Assembly: GCA_031291475.1 (NCBI GenBank)
Contig: JARLIY010000017.1
Location: 1-55,540 of the forward strand
DNA: 55,540 nt
From: Xanthobacteraceae bacterium
GTDB taxonomy: Bacteria; Pseudomonadota; Alphaproteobacteria; Rhizobiales; Xanthobacteraceae
Reading direction: 5' to 3'
Shown here piece after piece: positions 44,029 through 53,387 of the stretch. The position numbers and the translations under genes were made by a program. Position 1 is the stretch's first letter, and the number at the start of each line of letters is the position of its first letter. The notes beneath the pieces were generated by a model. That model saw nothing but the letters and a program-made list of their open reading frames with translations, was not told where the DNA came from and searched no databases.

Positions 44029-45504
44029 TTAGTTCGGCTGCACCGCGGCTTCATGCGGTCCGGCGGCCGGAGAAGCGACCGGCCTGCCGCGCCGAGGTGC
44101 GCGGCCGAGCGACGCCATAAACGAGCGGAACGTCGAATTGCTCCTGAGCGCGTCGCCGCCGGCGTCGATCAGCAAGTCCACTTGCTGCGGCGGCAGCACG
44201 AAGCGCGTCTCCACCGCGTTCAGCGCAGCAGCGCGCTGCGGATCGAGCTGATCGAAGGCGACGCGGCCGACAAAGAATTTCACGTCCTTGCAATTCCAGC
44301 CGGGCGGCGAACCGAAGCGTCGGCGCTCGGCTGCGGAAAGCTTGCAGCGCCAGTCGATCAACGCGTTCTGCCAATCCTCGATGGTACCCTGGAAGGCGGA
44401 ATAGCTGCCGACCGCGCCGGATTCGGTTGCGGTATCGGACGCCGCGGTGACAAGCGTAACGCCGCTCGGACCTTCTACCGTCTGCGACCACGCTCCTGAA
44501 GGCGCGCGGCCGGCATCGATGACGAGGAATATCAGGCGCCGAATCTTCACGCCTTCCTCAGGCTCGAGCGGGCCGTAGGGCGTGTCGGAGGCGAGACGAG
44601 CGATCGTGAGGCCGGCAAGGCCGTAATTGTCGACAAGTCCCCCGTCAAGCAGTTTCACAAAGCGGACCTCGCCGTTGTGATAACGCTCGAGCGCGTTGGC
44701 AAAGAGCTTGAGCACCGGCGGCGCATCTTGGTTGCTGCGCACGCGCTCCACCCAGGCCGGTAACGGCACCGAGCATCCGCCCGGGAAACCCTGAACGACG
44801 ACGGGCGCGAACACGACCGGCACGGCCGCCGACGCGGCCACGGCGAGAGAGATCGGGTAGCTGGAAAGATCGCTGCAAAGCGCGCCGAAGATGACATTAC
44901 CGAACACAAACGGCGTGCGGTTGTAGATGTCCGAGGCGTTGATCCAGACGAAGGGCCGACGCTGAAACAGTAGGCTCCTGTAGGTCGCGTGGTCGAACAG
45001 ATTGTCGTCGAGCCACTTCGGGAATTGTGTCGAGTCGTTGATGCCGCCCTGCAGGCCACGCGCGATGTTGGTGAGGTTGAGGGAAGTCTGCAATCCCTCC
45101 TCGGCATTGCGCAGCAGGAAGCGCTGCTTGAAATCGGCCATCGCCTTGCGCTTCTTCAGCCCGTAATAGGCGGCCAGGACCGAACCGCCCGATACGCCGG
45201 TGACGAAGTCGACGCGATCGAGCAGCGAGGTTGAACGTCCGGGCGTCGGTATCTGATCGAGCGCGGTCAGCACGCCGTAGGAAAACGCCGCCGCCCGCGT
45301 GCCGCCGCCGGAGAACGACAGCGCGATGAGCGTATCGTCGTAAAAGGTCTCGACGTCGCGGCCGAGTTCGGCGCCGGGCTTGACGCCGGCGGTCAGCGGC
45401 TGATTGATCGGATCGTTATGAATTTGGGCGCAGGCGACGAGCAGGGCGGAACAGGCAACGCTACGCCCAGCACGCACGAAACGCTGCAACCACCCCCACG
45501 CCAT
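44029..45504 (-). CDS. Patatin-like phospholipase, probable lipoprotein
   Basis: The 491-residue protein has an N-terminal segment ending SALLVACAQIH, a lipobox (L-V-A-C) near residue 25. The patatin core has the oxyanion loop LSFSGGGTRAAAFSYGVL, the nucleophile DFVTGVSGGSVLAAYYG, and the catalytic Asp in LLDGGLVDNYGLAG. Such enzymes hydrolyse acyl chains from phospholipids, here probably at the outer membrane or periplasm. It is convergent with the host-attachment gene. Confidence 0.9.
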   Translation of the reverse strand: MAWGWLQRFVRAGRSVACSALLVACAQIHNDPINQPLTAGVKPGAELGRDVETFYDDTLIALSFSGGGTRAAAFSYGVLTALDQIPTPGRSTSLLDRVDFVTGVSGGSVLAAYYGLKKRKAMADFKQRFLLRNAEEGLQTSLNLTNIARGLQGGINDSTQFPKWLDDNLFDHATYRSLLFQRRPFVWINASDIYNRTPFVFGNVIFGALCSDLSSYPISLAVAASAAVPVVFAPVVVQGFPGGCSVPLPAWVERVRSNQDAPPVLKLFANALERYHNGEVRFVKLLDGGLVDNYGLAGLTIARLASDTPYGPLEPEEGVKIRRLIFLVIDAGRAPSGAWSQTVEGPSGVTLVTAASDTATESGAVGSYSAFQGTIEDWQNALIDWRCKLSAAERRRFGSPPGWNCKDVKFFVGRVAFDQLDPQRAAALNAVETRFVLPPQQVDLLIDAGGDALRSNSTFRSFMASLGRAPRRGRPVASPAAGPHEAAVQPN

Positions 45505-46414
45505 TAACTAAGTTATCGGCGTATCGCTCCCGGCCCGTCAAGCGAAGGGCCGCACCGAAAGCGCCGGTTTTTCTTTGAGGTTAATGATCTTTGCGGAGGT
45601 TTTTGGCCCGTCGCTGCGCGCGCTTTTCCGTCCGCCGGCGCACGATCCAAGAGTTGGGAAGGCGCTCAACGGACACCTGCGCGCCTCACGGCGGCACGCG
45701 CACGCTGCAGCGCTTCAGATTCGCTTGGTGTTTCAATAAGCTAGAGACGCCGTCTTGGCATCAAACAACGAAAGCGCCGATTTTTTCGGATCGTTTCACG
45801 CAGAATCAGCCGGAAATCCGCGTCGCAGCGTGACAGAACTGTGAACGGATCCTTCACCGCCAAAGTGCTGCGACCTCGGGCGTTCGTCCGGCGTGCGCGC
45901 GAGACGGGCAGCGATCGCGGAACTCGCGCGCCGCTATCCCGTGGAAAATGCGCTTCGCTGTTCCAAGAGGCTTTCGAATCCGGCCGCTATATCCGATACT
46001 TGTACATCTCCTCGCGATTCGTCCCCGCAATCCCCAGATGTTGGGGGTCTATTTACGATTTCATACTAAGTCTTGACGTACGCGATGGCCTTGGCCTAGC
46101 CTGACCAAGTTCGGCGCGCGGGTAATGGAGTCCGCCGGGTTCTCCAAAAAGGGTTTGCGGGAGTGCTCCGTGCCGCCGTGGCGCGAGCGTGGGTTTTTGC
46201 GCCCTGATGGAAGTTCGGACGGACCGAAACAGTAGCTGGTGGCAACAGCCGGCAGCCGGCAGGGCGTGGGTGGCAGACAGAATACGGGGGTGAGGCTGGG
46301 CACGGCGGAGTTTTATCCACCGCGTCGCAGGGAAATCTTCGGCGGCCTATATTAGGCGGGTATCCCGCTGGGTCGCCGACTAACAGAAACACAAAGACTC
46401 AAAAGGGGCAGAAA
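45505..46414. other. 910-base leader region upstream of nrdJ
   Basis: No convincing gene is seen; short frames on both strands have shadow-like composition. Base composition changes from A/T-richer (45700-45840) to G-rich (46110-46310). Elements that stand out are CCCCA-GATGT-TGGGG (46032-46046), a TTGACG at 46073, a DnaA-box-like TTATCCACC (46313-46321), a near-palindrome CCTATATTAGG (46346-46356) and a small GCGGG-TAT-CCCGC hairpin directly after it. No cobalamin-riboswitch core was found. A long structured leader is possible. Confidence 0.4.
46313..46356 (+). promoter_or_regulatory. Candidate nrdJ promoter zone with DnaA-box-like site
   Basis: TTATCCACC (46313-46321) differs from the DnaA box TTATCCACA in one base. 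Thirty bases later comes CCTATATTAGG, which contains a good -10-like TATATT about 60 bases upstream of the nrdJ start. Ribonucleotide reductase genes are DnaA targets in several bacteria, so the site is plausible; no -35 could be fixed. Confidence 0.35.
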
Positions 46415-49400
46415 ATGCGGATCGAGCGGCGCTACACCAAAGAGGGACAATCGCCTTACGCGGAGATCGCTTTCCGTCTCACCGTGAGCGAGATCCGCAA
46501 TCCGGACGGCTCCGTCGTCTTCCACGCCGACGACGTCGAAGTCCCGGAGCAATGGTCGCAGGTCGCCTCCGACGTGCTGGCGCAGAAATATTTCCGCAAG
46601 GCCGGCGTTCCCGCGCGCTTGAAGAAGGTCGAGGAGGAAACCGTTCCCTCCTGGCTGTGGCGCAGCGTCGCCGATGAGGACGCGCTCGCCGAGCTGCCGG
46701 AGAAGGAACGCTTCACGGGCGAGACGTCGTGCAAGCAGGTGTTTGACCGGCTCGCCGGCACCTGGACCTATTGGGGCTGGAAGGGCGGCTATTTTTCCTC
46801 GGAAAGCGACGCCTTGGCCTTCTTCGACGAGCACCGCTACATGCTGGCGATGCAGATGGTGGCGCCGAATTCGCCGCAATGGTTCAACACCGGGCTGCAT
46901 TGGGCCTACGGCATCGACGGCCCGAGCCAGGGCCACTTCTACGTCGATTTCAAAACCAAGGAGCTCAAGCAGTCGGCCACTGCTTACGAGCACCCGCAGC
47001 CGCATGCCTGCTTCATCCAGTCGATCAATGACGACCTCGTCAACGAGGGCGGGATCATGGAGCTGTGGGTACGCGAGGCGCGCCTGTTCAAATACGGCTC
47101 CGGCACCGGCACGAACTTCTCCAGGCTGCGCGGCGAGGGCGAAAAGCTCTCCGGCGGCGGCAAGTCGTCGGGACTGATGAGCTTCTTGAAGATCGGCGAC
47201 CGCGCGGCGGGCGCCATCAAGTCGGGCGGCACCACGCGCCGCGCGGCGAAGATGGTCATCCTCGACGCCGATCATCCCGACGTCGAGGCCTTCATCAACT
47301 GGAAGGTGATCGAGGAGCAGAAGGTCGCCAACCTGGTCACCGGCTCCAAGATCAACCAGCGCCATCTGCGCTCGATCCTCAAGGCTTGCGTGAACTGCGA
47401 AGGCTCGGGTGACGACTGCTTCGATCCGGAAAAGAATCCGGTGCTCCGCCGCGAGATCAAGGCGGCACGCAAGAACCACGTGCCGGACAATTACATCCGT
47501 CGCGTGATCCAGTTCGCCAAGCAGGGCTACAAGGACATCGAGTTTCCGATCTACGACGCCGATTGGGATTCGGAAGCCTACCTCACGGTCTCCGGGCAGA
47601 ATTCCAACAACACGGTGCGGCTGACGGACGAGTTCCTCAAAGCCGTCGAGGCGGATCGCGACTGGGATCTGTTCTGGCGCACCAAGGGCGGCAAGATCGC
47701 CAAGACCCTGAAGGCGCGGGACCTGTGGGAGAAGATCGGCTACGCCGCCTGGGCCAGCGCCGATCCCGGCCTGCAATTCCACACCACCATCAACGACTGG
47801 CACACTTGCGCGAATTCGGGGCCGATCATCGCCTCCAATCCGTGCTCGGAATACATGTTCCTCGACGACACGGCGTGCAATCTCGCCTCGCTGAATTTGC
47901 TCGCGTTCCACGCGGCACCCTCCACGGTAACGGCAGGTGAACGCAGTAAGTTCGACGTGGAAGGCTACGAGCACGCGGTGCGGCTATGGACCATCGTGCT
48001 CGAAATCTCGGTGCTGATGGCGCAGTTCCCCTCGCGCGAGATCGCCCAGCGCAGCTTCGACTTCCGCACGCTGGGGCTGGGTTACGCCAATGTCGGCGGG
48101 CTCCTGATGTCGTCGGGCATTCCCTACGATTCCGACGCTGGCCGCGCCATCTGCGCCGCGCTGTCGGCAATCATGACCGGGGTCTGCTACGCCACCTCGG
48201 CGGAAATGGCCGCCGAGCTTGGCCCCTTCCCGCGCTATGCCGAGAACCGCGACGTGATGCTGCGGGTGATGCGCAACCATCGCCGTGCCGCTTACGGCGA
48301 CCGCTCGGGCTATGAGCAGGTGGCGACGCCGCCGGTGCCGCTGGACCATAAGGCGGTTCCCGATCAGGTGCTCGCCAAGCATGCCAAGCTGGCCTGGGAT
48401 CGCGCGGTGGCGCTCGGCGAAGCGCATGGCTATCGCAACGCGCAGGCGACGGTGGTGGCGCCGACCGGCACCATCGGCCTTGTGATGGATTGCGACACCA
48501 CCGGCATCGAGCCGGACTTCGCCCTGGTGAAGTTCAAGAAGCTCGCCGGCGGCGGCTACTTCAAGATCATCAACCGCGCCGTGCCGGAAGCCTTGCGCAC
48601 GCTCGGTTATGGCGAGAAAGAAATCGACGAGATCGTCGCTTATGCCGTCGGTCACGGCGTGCTCAAGGATGCGCCGGCGATCAATCCGACGACGCTGACC
48701 GCCAAGGGATTCACGCCGGAGGCGATCGAGAAGGTGGAAAAGGCGTTGCCGACCGCCTTCGACATCAAGTTTGCCTTCAACAAGTGGACGTTGGGCGCCG
48801 ATTTCCTGCGTGACGAGCTCGGCGTCGATGCGGCCGATCTGGCCGCGCCGAGCTTCGACCTGCTCGCCCATCTTGGCTTCACCAAGCGCGAGATCGATGC
48901 CGCCAACATCCATGTCTGCGGCGCCATGACGGTCGAGGGCGCGCCGCACCTGAAGCCCGAGCACTATGCCGTATTCGACTGCGCCAATCCGTGCGGCCGC
49001 ACCGGCAAGCGCTATCTCTCTGTCGAGAGCCACATCCGCATGCTGGCGGCGGCGCAGCCGTTCATTTCCGGCGCCATCTCCAAGACCATCAACATGCCGA
49101 ACGAGGCGACGGTCGAGGACTGCAAGGAGGCTTACAAGCTGTCCTGGCGGCTCGGGCTGAAGGCCAACGCGCTCTACCGCGACGGCTCGAAGCTCTCGCA
49201 GCCGCTGCAAAGCCAGCTCTTGGCCGACGAGGACGAAGACGAGGATGTCATCGAGGCCTTCGTCGAAAAGCCCGCCGCATCTCGTGCTGCCGCCCTGGCG
49301 GAGAAGGTGGTTGAGAAGGTCGTCGAGCGCATCGTGGTGATGCGCGAGCGCGAGCGCATGCCCGATCGCCGCAAGGGCTATACGCAAAAAGCCGTGGTCG

Positions 49401-50209
49401 GCGGCCACAAAGTCTATCTGCGCACCGGCGAATACGACGATGGCCGCCTCGGCGAAATCTTCATCGACATGCACAAGGAGGGCGCGGCGCTCCGTTCGCT
49501 GCTCAACAACTTCGCCATCGCGGTCTCGCTCGGCCTGCAATATGGCGTGCCGCTCGACGAATATGTCGACGCCTTCACCTTCACCCGCTTCGAGCCGTCC
49601 GGCCCGGTGCAGGGCAACGACACGATCAAATACGCCACCTCGATCCTCGATTACGTGTTCCGGGAGCTTGCGGTGAGCTATCTGGAACGCTTCGATCTCG
49701 CCCATGTCGATCCGTCGGGCGAAGGCTTCGATGCGCTCGGCAAGGGCGTCGAGGAAGGCAAGCCGACAGAAACGCGCTACGTCTCCAAGGGGCTGACGCG
49801 CTCACGCACCGACCGCCTCAAAATCATGTCGGGTGGCGCGGATCGTGGCGCTGGCAACACCTCCCCCCTTGAGGGGGAGGTCGGCGCACGCAGTGCGCCG
49901 GGAGGGGGGTTATCTTCCGGCTCCAACGTCACCGCCCTCACCTCTTCCGCTCCGCGCGGGGAGACCGCCGGCTTCGCCGCGCTCAAGTCCGAGCCCGAGC
50001 AAAAACTCTCCCCGGCGCAAGCGCTGGAAGTGCTGAACCAGACCGACGCCCGCGTGCACGCCAAGCAAGCGGCCGCCGAGAAACGCGCCGAGGCGCGCGC
50101 CAAGGGCTACGAAGGCGAAGCCTGCGGCGAGTGCGGGAATTTTACGCTGGTGCGCAACGGCACGTGCTTGAAGTGCGATACGTGCGGCTCAACGACGGGA
50201 TGTTCGTGA
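46415..50209 (+). CDS. nrdJ: Vitamin B12-dependent ribonucleoside-diphosphate reductase
   Basis: The 1264-residue class II enzyme makes deoxyribonucleotides with adenosylcobalamin. Characteristic stretches are [52 protein letters not shown] (first redox Cys), [19 protein letters not shown], the N-x-C-x-E active site [11 protein letters not shown], and [26 protein letters not shown]. Residues about 960-1264 hold the TSCPD-type domain, a disordered linker with an in-frame palindromic insertion (about 1149-1170) and a C-terminal zinc-ribbon-like tail (C1237, C1240, C1254, C1257). It is preceded by a long leader and followed by an ImmA/IrrE gene 83 bases downstream. With mutB it makes cobalamin supply important for this organism. 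Confidence 0.97.
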   Translation: MRIERRYTKEGQSPYAEIAFRLTVSEIRNPDGSVVFHADDVEVPEQWSQVASDVLAQKYFRKAGVPARLKKVEEETVPSWLWRSVADEDALAELPEKERFTGETSCKQVFDRLAGTWTYWGWKGGYFSSESDALAFFDEHRYMLAMQMVAPNSPQWFNTGLHWAYGIDGPSQGHFYVDFKTKELKQSATAYEHPQPHACFIQSINDDLVNEGGIMELWVREARLFKYGSGTGTNFSRLRGEGEKLSGGGKSSGLMSFLKIGDRAAGAIKSGGTTRRAAKMVILDADHPDVEAFINWKVIEEQKVANLVTGSKINQRHLRSILKACVNCEGSGDDCFDPEKNPVLRREIKAARKNHVPDNYIRRVIQFAKQGYKDIEFPIYDADWDSEAYLTVSGQNSNNTVRLTDEFLKAVEADRDWDLFWRTKGGKIAKTLKARDLWEKIGYAAWASADPGLQFHTTINDWHTCANSGPIIASNPCSEYMFLDDTACNLASLNLLAFHAAPSTVTAGERSKFDVEGYEHAVRLWTIVLEISVLMAQFPSREIAQRSFDFRTLGLGYANVGGLLMSSGIPYDSDAGRAICAALSAIMTGVCYATSAEMAAELGPFPRYAENRDVMLRVMRNHRRAAYGDRSGYEQVATPPVPLDHKAVPDQVLAKHAKLAWDRAVALGEAHGYRNAQATVVAPTGTIGLVMDCDTTGIEPDFALVKFKKLAGGGYFKIINRAVPEALRTLGYGEKEIDEIVAYAVGHGVLKDAPAINPTTLTAKGFTPEAIEKVEKALPTAFDIKFAFNKWTLGADFLRDELGVDAADLAAPSFDLLAHLGFTKREIDAANIHVCGAMTVEGAPHLKPEHYAVFDCANPCGRTGKRYLSVESHIRMLAAAQPFISGAISKTINMPNEATVEDCKEAYKLSWRLGLKANALYRDGSKLSQPLQSQLLADEDEDEDVIEAFVEKPAASRAAALAEKVVEKVVERIVVMRERERMPDRRKGYTQKAVVGGHKVYLRTGEYDDGRLGEIFIDMHKEGAALRSLLNNFAIAVSLGLQYGVPLDEYVDAFTFTRFEPSGPVQGNDTIKYATSILDYVFRELAVSYLERFDLAHVDPSGEGFDALGKGVEEGKPTETRYVSKGLTRSRTDRLKIMSGGADRGAGNTSPLEGEVGARSAPGGGLSSGSNVTALTSSAPRGETAGFAALKSEPEQKLSPAQALEVLNQTDARVHAKQAAAEKRAEARAKGYEGEACGECGNFTLVRNGTCLKCDTCGSTTGCS
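49861..49914. repeat. Palindromic repeat inserted in frame within nrdJ
   Basis: CTCCCCCCTTGAGGGGGAG is followed by a perfect hairpin CGGCGCAC-GCA-GTGCGCCG (49882-49900) and GGAGGGGGG. It is translated as [16 protein letters not shown], a peptide with no relation to the enzyme and known to me as the signature of a dispersed rhizobial repeat. Reading frame is kept on both sides. Confidence 0.8.
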
Positions 50210-50291
50210 CAGCAGCCGGAACGAGAAAAGAGCGTTCGTTGCGCCGCGAGGAAGCGAACGGGGGGTTGGTAATAGGCTGGAGTACCCCAAG

Positions 50292-51059
50292 ATGTCTGGT
50301 GATCGACGCGTCAAACGACGAGACGACGAAGAGGTTCGCCGCCATGCTCAAAACAGCAAGGTGGATTATCGGGTAGACCACATCTATCCGGCGAATATTC
50401 TGCGCGTGCTCCGATCCGGCTCGGTCCAAACTCTTTATGGTCGAAAGAAGCTCATTCTTAAGGTCGTGGAGGATGAGGAACTCGGTACTGTCGATGCCAA
50501 AACGGATTTTTCGGCCGACACAGTAACCGTCACCTGCAAGCGGTGTGTAGAAGAACGGGCTATGGTTGGGGTCGGCCGCGATCGCATGACCCTGGCGCAT
50601 GAACTTGGGCACGCCGTAATGCATTCTAGGGCAGCTGCTTTCCGGCATACCGGCGCTGCAGGCGCTACATCCATATCAGCGGTCAATCCCTACGAGTCTG
50701 CCGAGCACCAAGCGAAAGTTTTCGCATCCGCGTTTCTAATTCATGATCGCGAAGCGGCCGGCATGACCGCAAAGGAAATTTCGGAACACTTTGGAGTTAG
50801 CATTGAAGCCGCAGAGCTTTGTTTTAAGCGGCTTCTCAAGAAGGCAGAACGGGCGCGCTCAGCAGAACGTGTCCTAAAGATGATGGAGGAGGTTAAGGCG
50901 AGACTCAGAATTTCTGAGCCGAAGCAGCGCAGCTATCTGGATGAAATCTGCATCGTTTGCAGTCAGAAAACCCTCGTTCCAAACGGGAATGCTAACGCGT
51001 CCTGCGACACATGCGGTTTCAACGGCCCCCGATTTCAGGACGGCGACAAAGCGGCTTGA
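50292..51059 (+). CDS. ImmA/IrrE-type metallopeptidase with C-terminal zinc ribbon
   Basis: The 255-residue protein has a central ImmA/IrrE peptidase domain. MTLAHELGHAVMH carries the zinc HExxH (His103, Glu104, His107), and YESAEHQAKVFASAFLI gives Glu138 as third ligand, followed by an EISEHFGVSIEAAELCFKRL helix pair. A C-terminal ribbon has C220-x2-C223 and C238-x2-C241 (VCSQKTLVPNG, SCDTCGFNG). ImmA cleaves the ImmR repressor of a mobile element, and IrrE (PprI) cleaves DdrO. No helix-turn-helix repressor partner is adjacent. Codon use and A/T content (50210-51240) look richer in A/T than neighbours, suggesting recent acquisition. Confidence 0.85.
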   Translation: MSGDRRVKRRDDEEVRRHAQNSKVDYRVDHIYPANILRVLRSGSVQTLYGRKKLILKVVEDEELGTVDAKTDFSADTVTVTCKRCVEERAMVGVGRDRMTLAHELGHAVMHSRAAAFRHTGAAGATSISAVNPYESAEHQAKVFASAFLIHDREAAGMTAKEISEHFGVSIEAAELCFKRLLKKAERARSAERVLKMMEEVKARLRISEPKQRSYLDEICIVCSQKTLVPNGNANASCDTCGFNGPRFQDGDKAA

Positions 51060-51316
51060 AAAGCTCAGCAAGCGTTGCCCGGATTAAGCGAAACGTCGGT
51101 GGGCTAAGGCGCGGAACGCGCCGAGCCCATGCGTCTTCTGAAACGCGATTTATTTTCTCGTGGGCACGCTTCACTTTGCCTACCCTACGTGCTGAGAGTG
51201 CCCGGAGAATCGCGCCGCATTTTGTAAACGGGATATGAATCGGCGAGAAAACATACCTTGGGACTCCGAGCCTGAGTCTCGCTCATGCTTCGCAGGCGAT
51301 TCTCGGAGGCTAAGCG

Positions 51317-51391
51317 ATGCACGCGATGCTGACGGTTGCGCTGATGGCCGCCTGTATGGTCAATGTGGCCTGCCTGTTCGGCCACTTGTGA
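51317..51391 (+). CDS. Possible 24-residue hydrophobic peptide
   Basis: The ATG at 51317 is preceded by GGAGGCTAAGCG and opens 24 codons, MHAMLTVALMAACMVNVACLF then a short end and TGA. The peptide is a single hydrophobic segment with two cysteines. The stop lies ten bases before the FKBP start, so it could be a leader or small membrane peptide translated ahead of it. Length alone makes chance possible. Confidence 0.35.
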   Translation: MHAMLTVALMAACMVNVACLFGHL

Positions 51392-51401
51392 GGAAAGCCA
51401 G

Positions 51402-51857
51402 ATGCCCCTTCTGAGCCGCCGCCGCGCCTTGGCCGCCCTTTACGCGGCCGCGGCAATAGTCGTCGCCACCCTGGCGCCGGCCGCGGCGCAAACCGCCGGG
51501 AAGCCCATGACCACGCCATCGGGACTGCAAATCATCGATACCAAGGTCGGCACCGGCGCCTCGCCCAAGACCGGGCAGATTTGCGTCATGCACTATACCG
51601 GCTGGCTCTACGAGAACGGCGCCAAGGGCGCGAAATTCGATTCTTCGGTCGATCGCGGCAAGCCGTTCGAGTTTCCGATCGGCATGCACCGGGTCATCCC
51701 CGGCTGGGACGAAGGCGTCGCCACCATGAAAGTCGGCGGCAAGCGCACGCTCATCATCCCGCCCGATTTGGGCTACGGCGCGCGCGGCGCCGGCAACGTC
51801 ATACCGCCGAACGCGACGCTGATGTTCGACGTCGAACTGCTAGAGATCAAAGGCTAG
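51402..51857 (+). CDS. Exported FKBP-type peptidyl-prolyl isomerase
   Basis: The 151-residue product starts at the ATG at 51402 (GAGGAAAGCC upstream). Its signal peptide LLSRRRALAALYAAAAIVVATLAPAAAQ contains a twin-arginine-like S-R-R-R-A-L. The FKBP domain includes VMHYTGWLYENGAKGAKFDSS, PFEFPIGMHRVIPGWDEGV and GGKRTLIIPPDLGYGARGAG. It catalyses cis-trans isomerisation of prolyl bonds during folding in the periplasm. Confidence 0.93.
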   Translation: MPLLSRRRALAALYAAAAIVVATLAPAAAQTAGKPMTTPSGLQIIDTKVGTGASPKTGQICVMHYTGWLYENGAKGAKFDSSVDRGKPFEFPIGMHRVIPGWDEGVATMKVGGKRTLIIPPDLGYGARGAGNVIPPNATLMFDVELLEIKG

Positions 51858-51867
51858 CGGGCATATT

Positions 51868-52024
51868 CGATCTCGTCTTTGCGAGCGTCAGCGAAGCAAT
51901 CCAGTCCAGAGACGCTGCTCTGGATTGCTTCCACCTACGCGCTCCGTGCTTCGGTGGACTCAAACCCTCCGCAGCTCGCCGAGCGAGCGTAGGCGGGTCG
52001 TCGCTTTCGCTCCTCGCAATGACG
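51868..52024. repeat. Large nested palindromic repeat
   Basis: Outer arms GCGAGCG-TCAGC-GAAGCAATCCAG and CTGGATTGCTTC ... CGCTCCTCGCAATGACGA pair, with a perfect 12-bp stem GAAGCAATCCAG / CTGGATTGCTTC around 15 bases. Between the second arm and the far arm lies an additional palindrome, CCTACGCGCTC ... GAGCGAGCGTAGG. The element separates FKBP from the convergent cyclic-nucleotide-binding gene. Confidence 0.7.
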
Positions 52025-52037
52025 AATGCGGCGCGGA

Positions 52038-52544
52038 TCACGCAAACGGATAGCCGGAAATGCCCACCCCGGCGCGGATGTAGCCGCTGCCGATGGCGCT
52101 CAACAGGCCCTCGATCCCATCGAGGGTCTTGTCGATCAGGCCCCGCGATTCGCCGCCTTCGAGCATGATCTTAAGTTGCAGAAGCCCCTGGTTGGCGGCG
52201 TCGATCCGCCGCGCCAGCACCCTCGTAATGTAGAGGAGCGCCACCGGGTCTTGCAGCAATGCCGCGGCGTCGGCGACATGAAACTCCGACTTTTCCAGTG
52301 TACGCACGTCCGCGCTATGCGGCTCATCGAGCAGCGCCGAGAGTTCGCCGAACACCGCGCCGGGTTCGGCCACTTGGGCGAACTCGATATCGCCCTTGAA
52401 AATGCCGACCGAGCCGCTTTTGAGAATCATGAGCCGCCCGGTTTTCGTGCCCTCGGCGAACACGGTCTCGCCGGCGTCGAAGCTCACAAGCGGGAGCGCG
52501 GCGAGCTTCTCTTGCCAGGTCTCGCGATCGTCGATCGGCGTCAT
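52038..52544 (-). CDS. Cyclic-nucleotide-binding domain protein (Crp/Fnr-type sensor, no HTH)
   Basis: The 168-residue product has one cNMP-binding barrel: VSFDAGETVFAEGTKTGRLMILKSGSVGIF, IEFAQVAEPGAVFGELSALLDEPHSADVRTLEKSEF. The helical end LLQLKIMLEGGESRGLIDKTL has no DNA-binding domain. It probably senses a small ligand and acts on another protein. It lacks close same-strand neighbours. Confidence 0.86.
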   Translation of the reverse strand: MTPIDDRETWQEKLAALPLVSFDAGETVFAEGTKTGRLMILKSGSVGIFKGDIEFAQVAEPGAVFGELSALLDEPHSADVRTLEKSEFHVADAAALLQDPVALLYITRVLARRIDAANQGLLQLKIMLEGGESRGLIDKTLDGIEGLLSAIGSGYIRAGVGISGYPFA

Positions 52545-52741
52545 GTCCGAGCCCCCTTTTTGCCGCGTTCGAGACCCATCGCGGCCGTCCGAAAAAGCTA
52601 CTATGGACGTGAGCGGTCAAGCAATGTCGTTGCCGCCAGCGGCCATGCGGCGCGCTTCAATATGCGTAGGGTGGTTTCCCTTGCGTATCCTCTTCCGGGT
52701 ACCATGCGTGAAGAGACTTGAGGCGTGAGGGAGCGCTGGCC

Positions 52742-52891
52742 GTGACTCGCAGCAATATCCTCTACCTAATCGTCGGCGCGCTCGTGGTTGTCGCCGCCGT
52801 GCTGGGCTACCGGGTCTATCAGGATCACAAGCAGCCCGAGGGGGTCCGCATCGACGTCGGCCCGAACGGTCTGAAGATCGAAAGGAAATAA
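52742..52891 (+). CDS. Small single-pass membrane protein, 49 residues
   Basis: A GTG at 52742 opens 49 codons, beginning VTRSNILYLIVGALVVVAAVLGYRVYQD. One transmembrane helix precedes a short soluble tail (GVRIDVGPNGLKIERK). It ends TAA 11 bases before the clpS stop on the other strand. Proteins of this form with the IDVGPNGLxIE ending recur in Hyphomicrobiales. The upstream GAGGCGTGAGGGAGC serves as ribosome site. Confidence 0.7.
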   Translation: MTRSNILYLIVGALVVVAAVLGYRVYQDHKQPEGVRIDVGPNGLKIERK

Positions 52892-52902
52892 CGGCGCTTG
52901 CC

Positions 52903-53208
52903 CTACTCTTCCGGCTCGGTGGTGAAAAACAGCGGATAGCCTTTTTCCTTGCCCAGCTCGGTGGCTTCCTTGGCCTTGGTTTCGGCTACGTCGCGGACAT
53001 AGACGGCGATGACGCAAGCGCCGCGCTGATGCGCCGTCATCATCACCCGGTAGGCCTGGTCGGCGGTCATGCGGAACACTGCCTTGAGCACCAGGACGAC
53101 GAACTCGCGCGGCGTGTAGTCGTCGTTGAGCAGGATCACCTTGTAGAGCGGCGGCCGCTGGGTCGTCGTCTTTACTTGGGTGCGCGGTTTGACGAGGGTC
53201 TTGGACAT
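52903..53208 (-). CDS. clpS: ATP-dependent Clp protease adaptor ClpS
   Basis: The 101-residue product starts at the ATG at 53208. LYKVILLNDDYTPREFVVLVLKAVF has the N-D-D motif that binds N-degron residues, and MMTAHQRGACVIAVYVRDVAETK completes the fold. ClpS delivers N-end-rule substrates to ClpAP. clpA is not in the window. A GTG three codons upstream is poorly placed relative to GGAG. Confidence 0.96.
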   Translation of the reverse strand: MSKTLVKPRTQVKTTTQRPPLYKVILLNDDYTPREFVVLVLKAVFRMTADQAYRVMMTAHQRGACVIAVYVRDVAETKAKEATELGKEKGYPLFFTTEPEE

Positions 53209-53336
53209 CAAAGACACTCCGCCGGGGCGTCAGTAAGCAATCGATTATAATCCGCGCGGCGGCTTCGTCCCAGCGCGTCAGCGGCAAGAGCACCAGCGCC
53301 GCGCGGCCGTTGCTTGGTGCGCCACTCTTCCGCTAT

Positions 53337-53361
53337 GGAACCGCACATCCGCTGTGGCGTT
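53337..53361 (+). promoter_or_regulatory. EcfG-type general stress promoter of the GlsB-like gene
   Basis: GGAAC (53337-53341) and CGTT (53358-53361) are 16 bases apart, an exact match to the EcfG consensus, 27 bases upstream of the GlsB-like start codon. Confidence 0.75.
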
Positions 53362-53387
53362 GATCGCCGCACCGCACGGAGGACGCC

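Noticed and set aside
46061..46303. Minus-strand 80-codon frame in the nrdJ leader
   Set aside because: It has no ribosome site, no recognisable domain and the Pro/Arg-rich composition of non-coding high-GC DNA.
45505..46414. Cobalamin riboswitch upstream of nrdJ
   Set aside because: None of the conserved B12-box core (GCCACTG-type or the long AGUCAGGAGACC-like box) could be found on the plus strand, and B12 riboswitches usually repress B12-independent genes, not nrdJ.
50131..50376. Frame overlapping the nrdJ end and the ImmA start
   Set aside because: It lies mostly within two better-supported genes, and its composition is shadow-like.
50292..51059. ImmA gene as part of a phage, ICE or toxin-antitoxin unit
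   Set aside because: No adjacent helix-turn-helix repressor, integrase or attachment-site duplication was seen; only the peptidase gene is unusual in composition.
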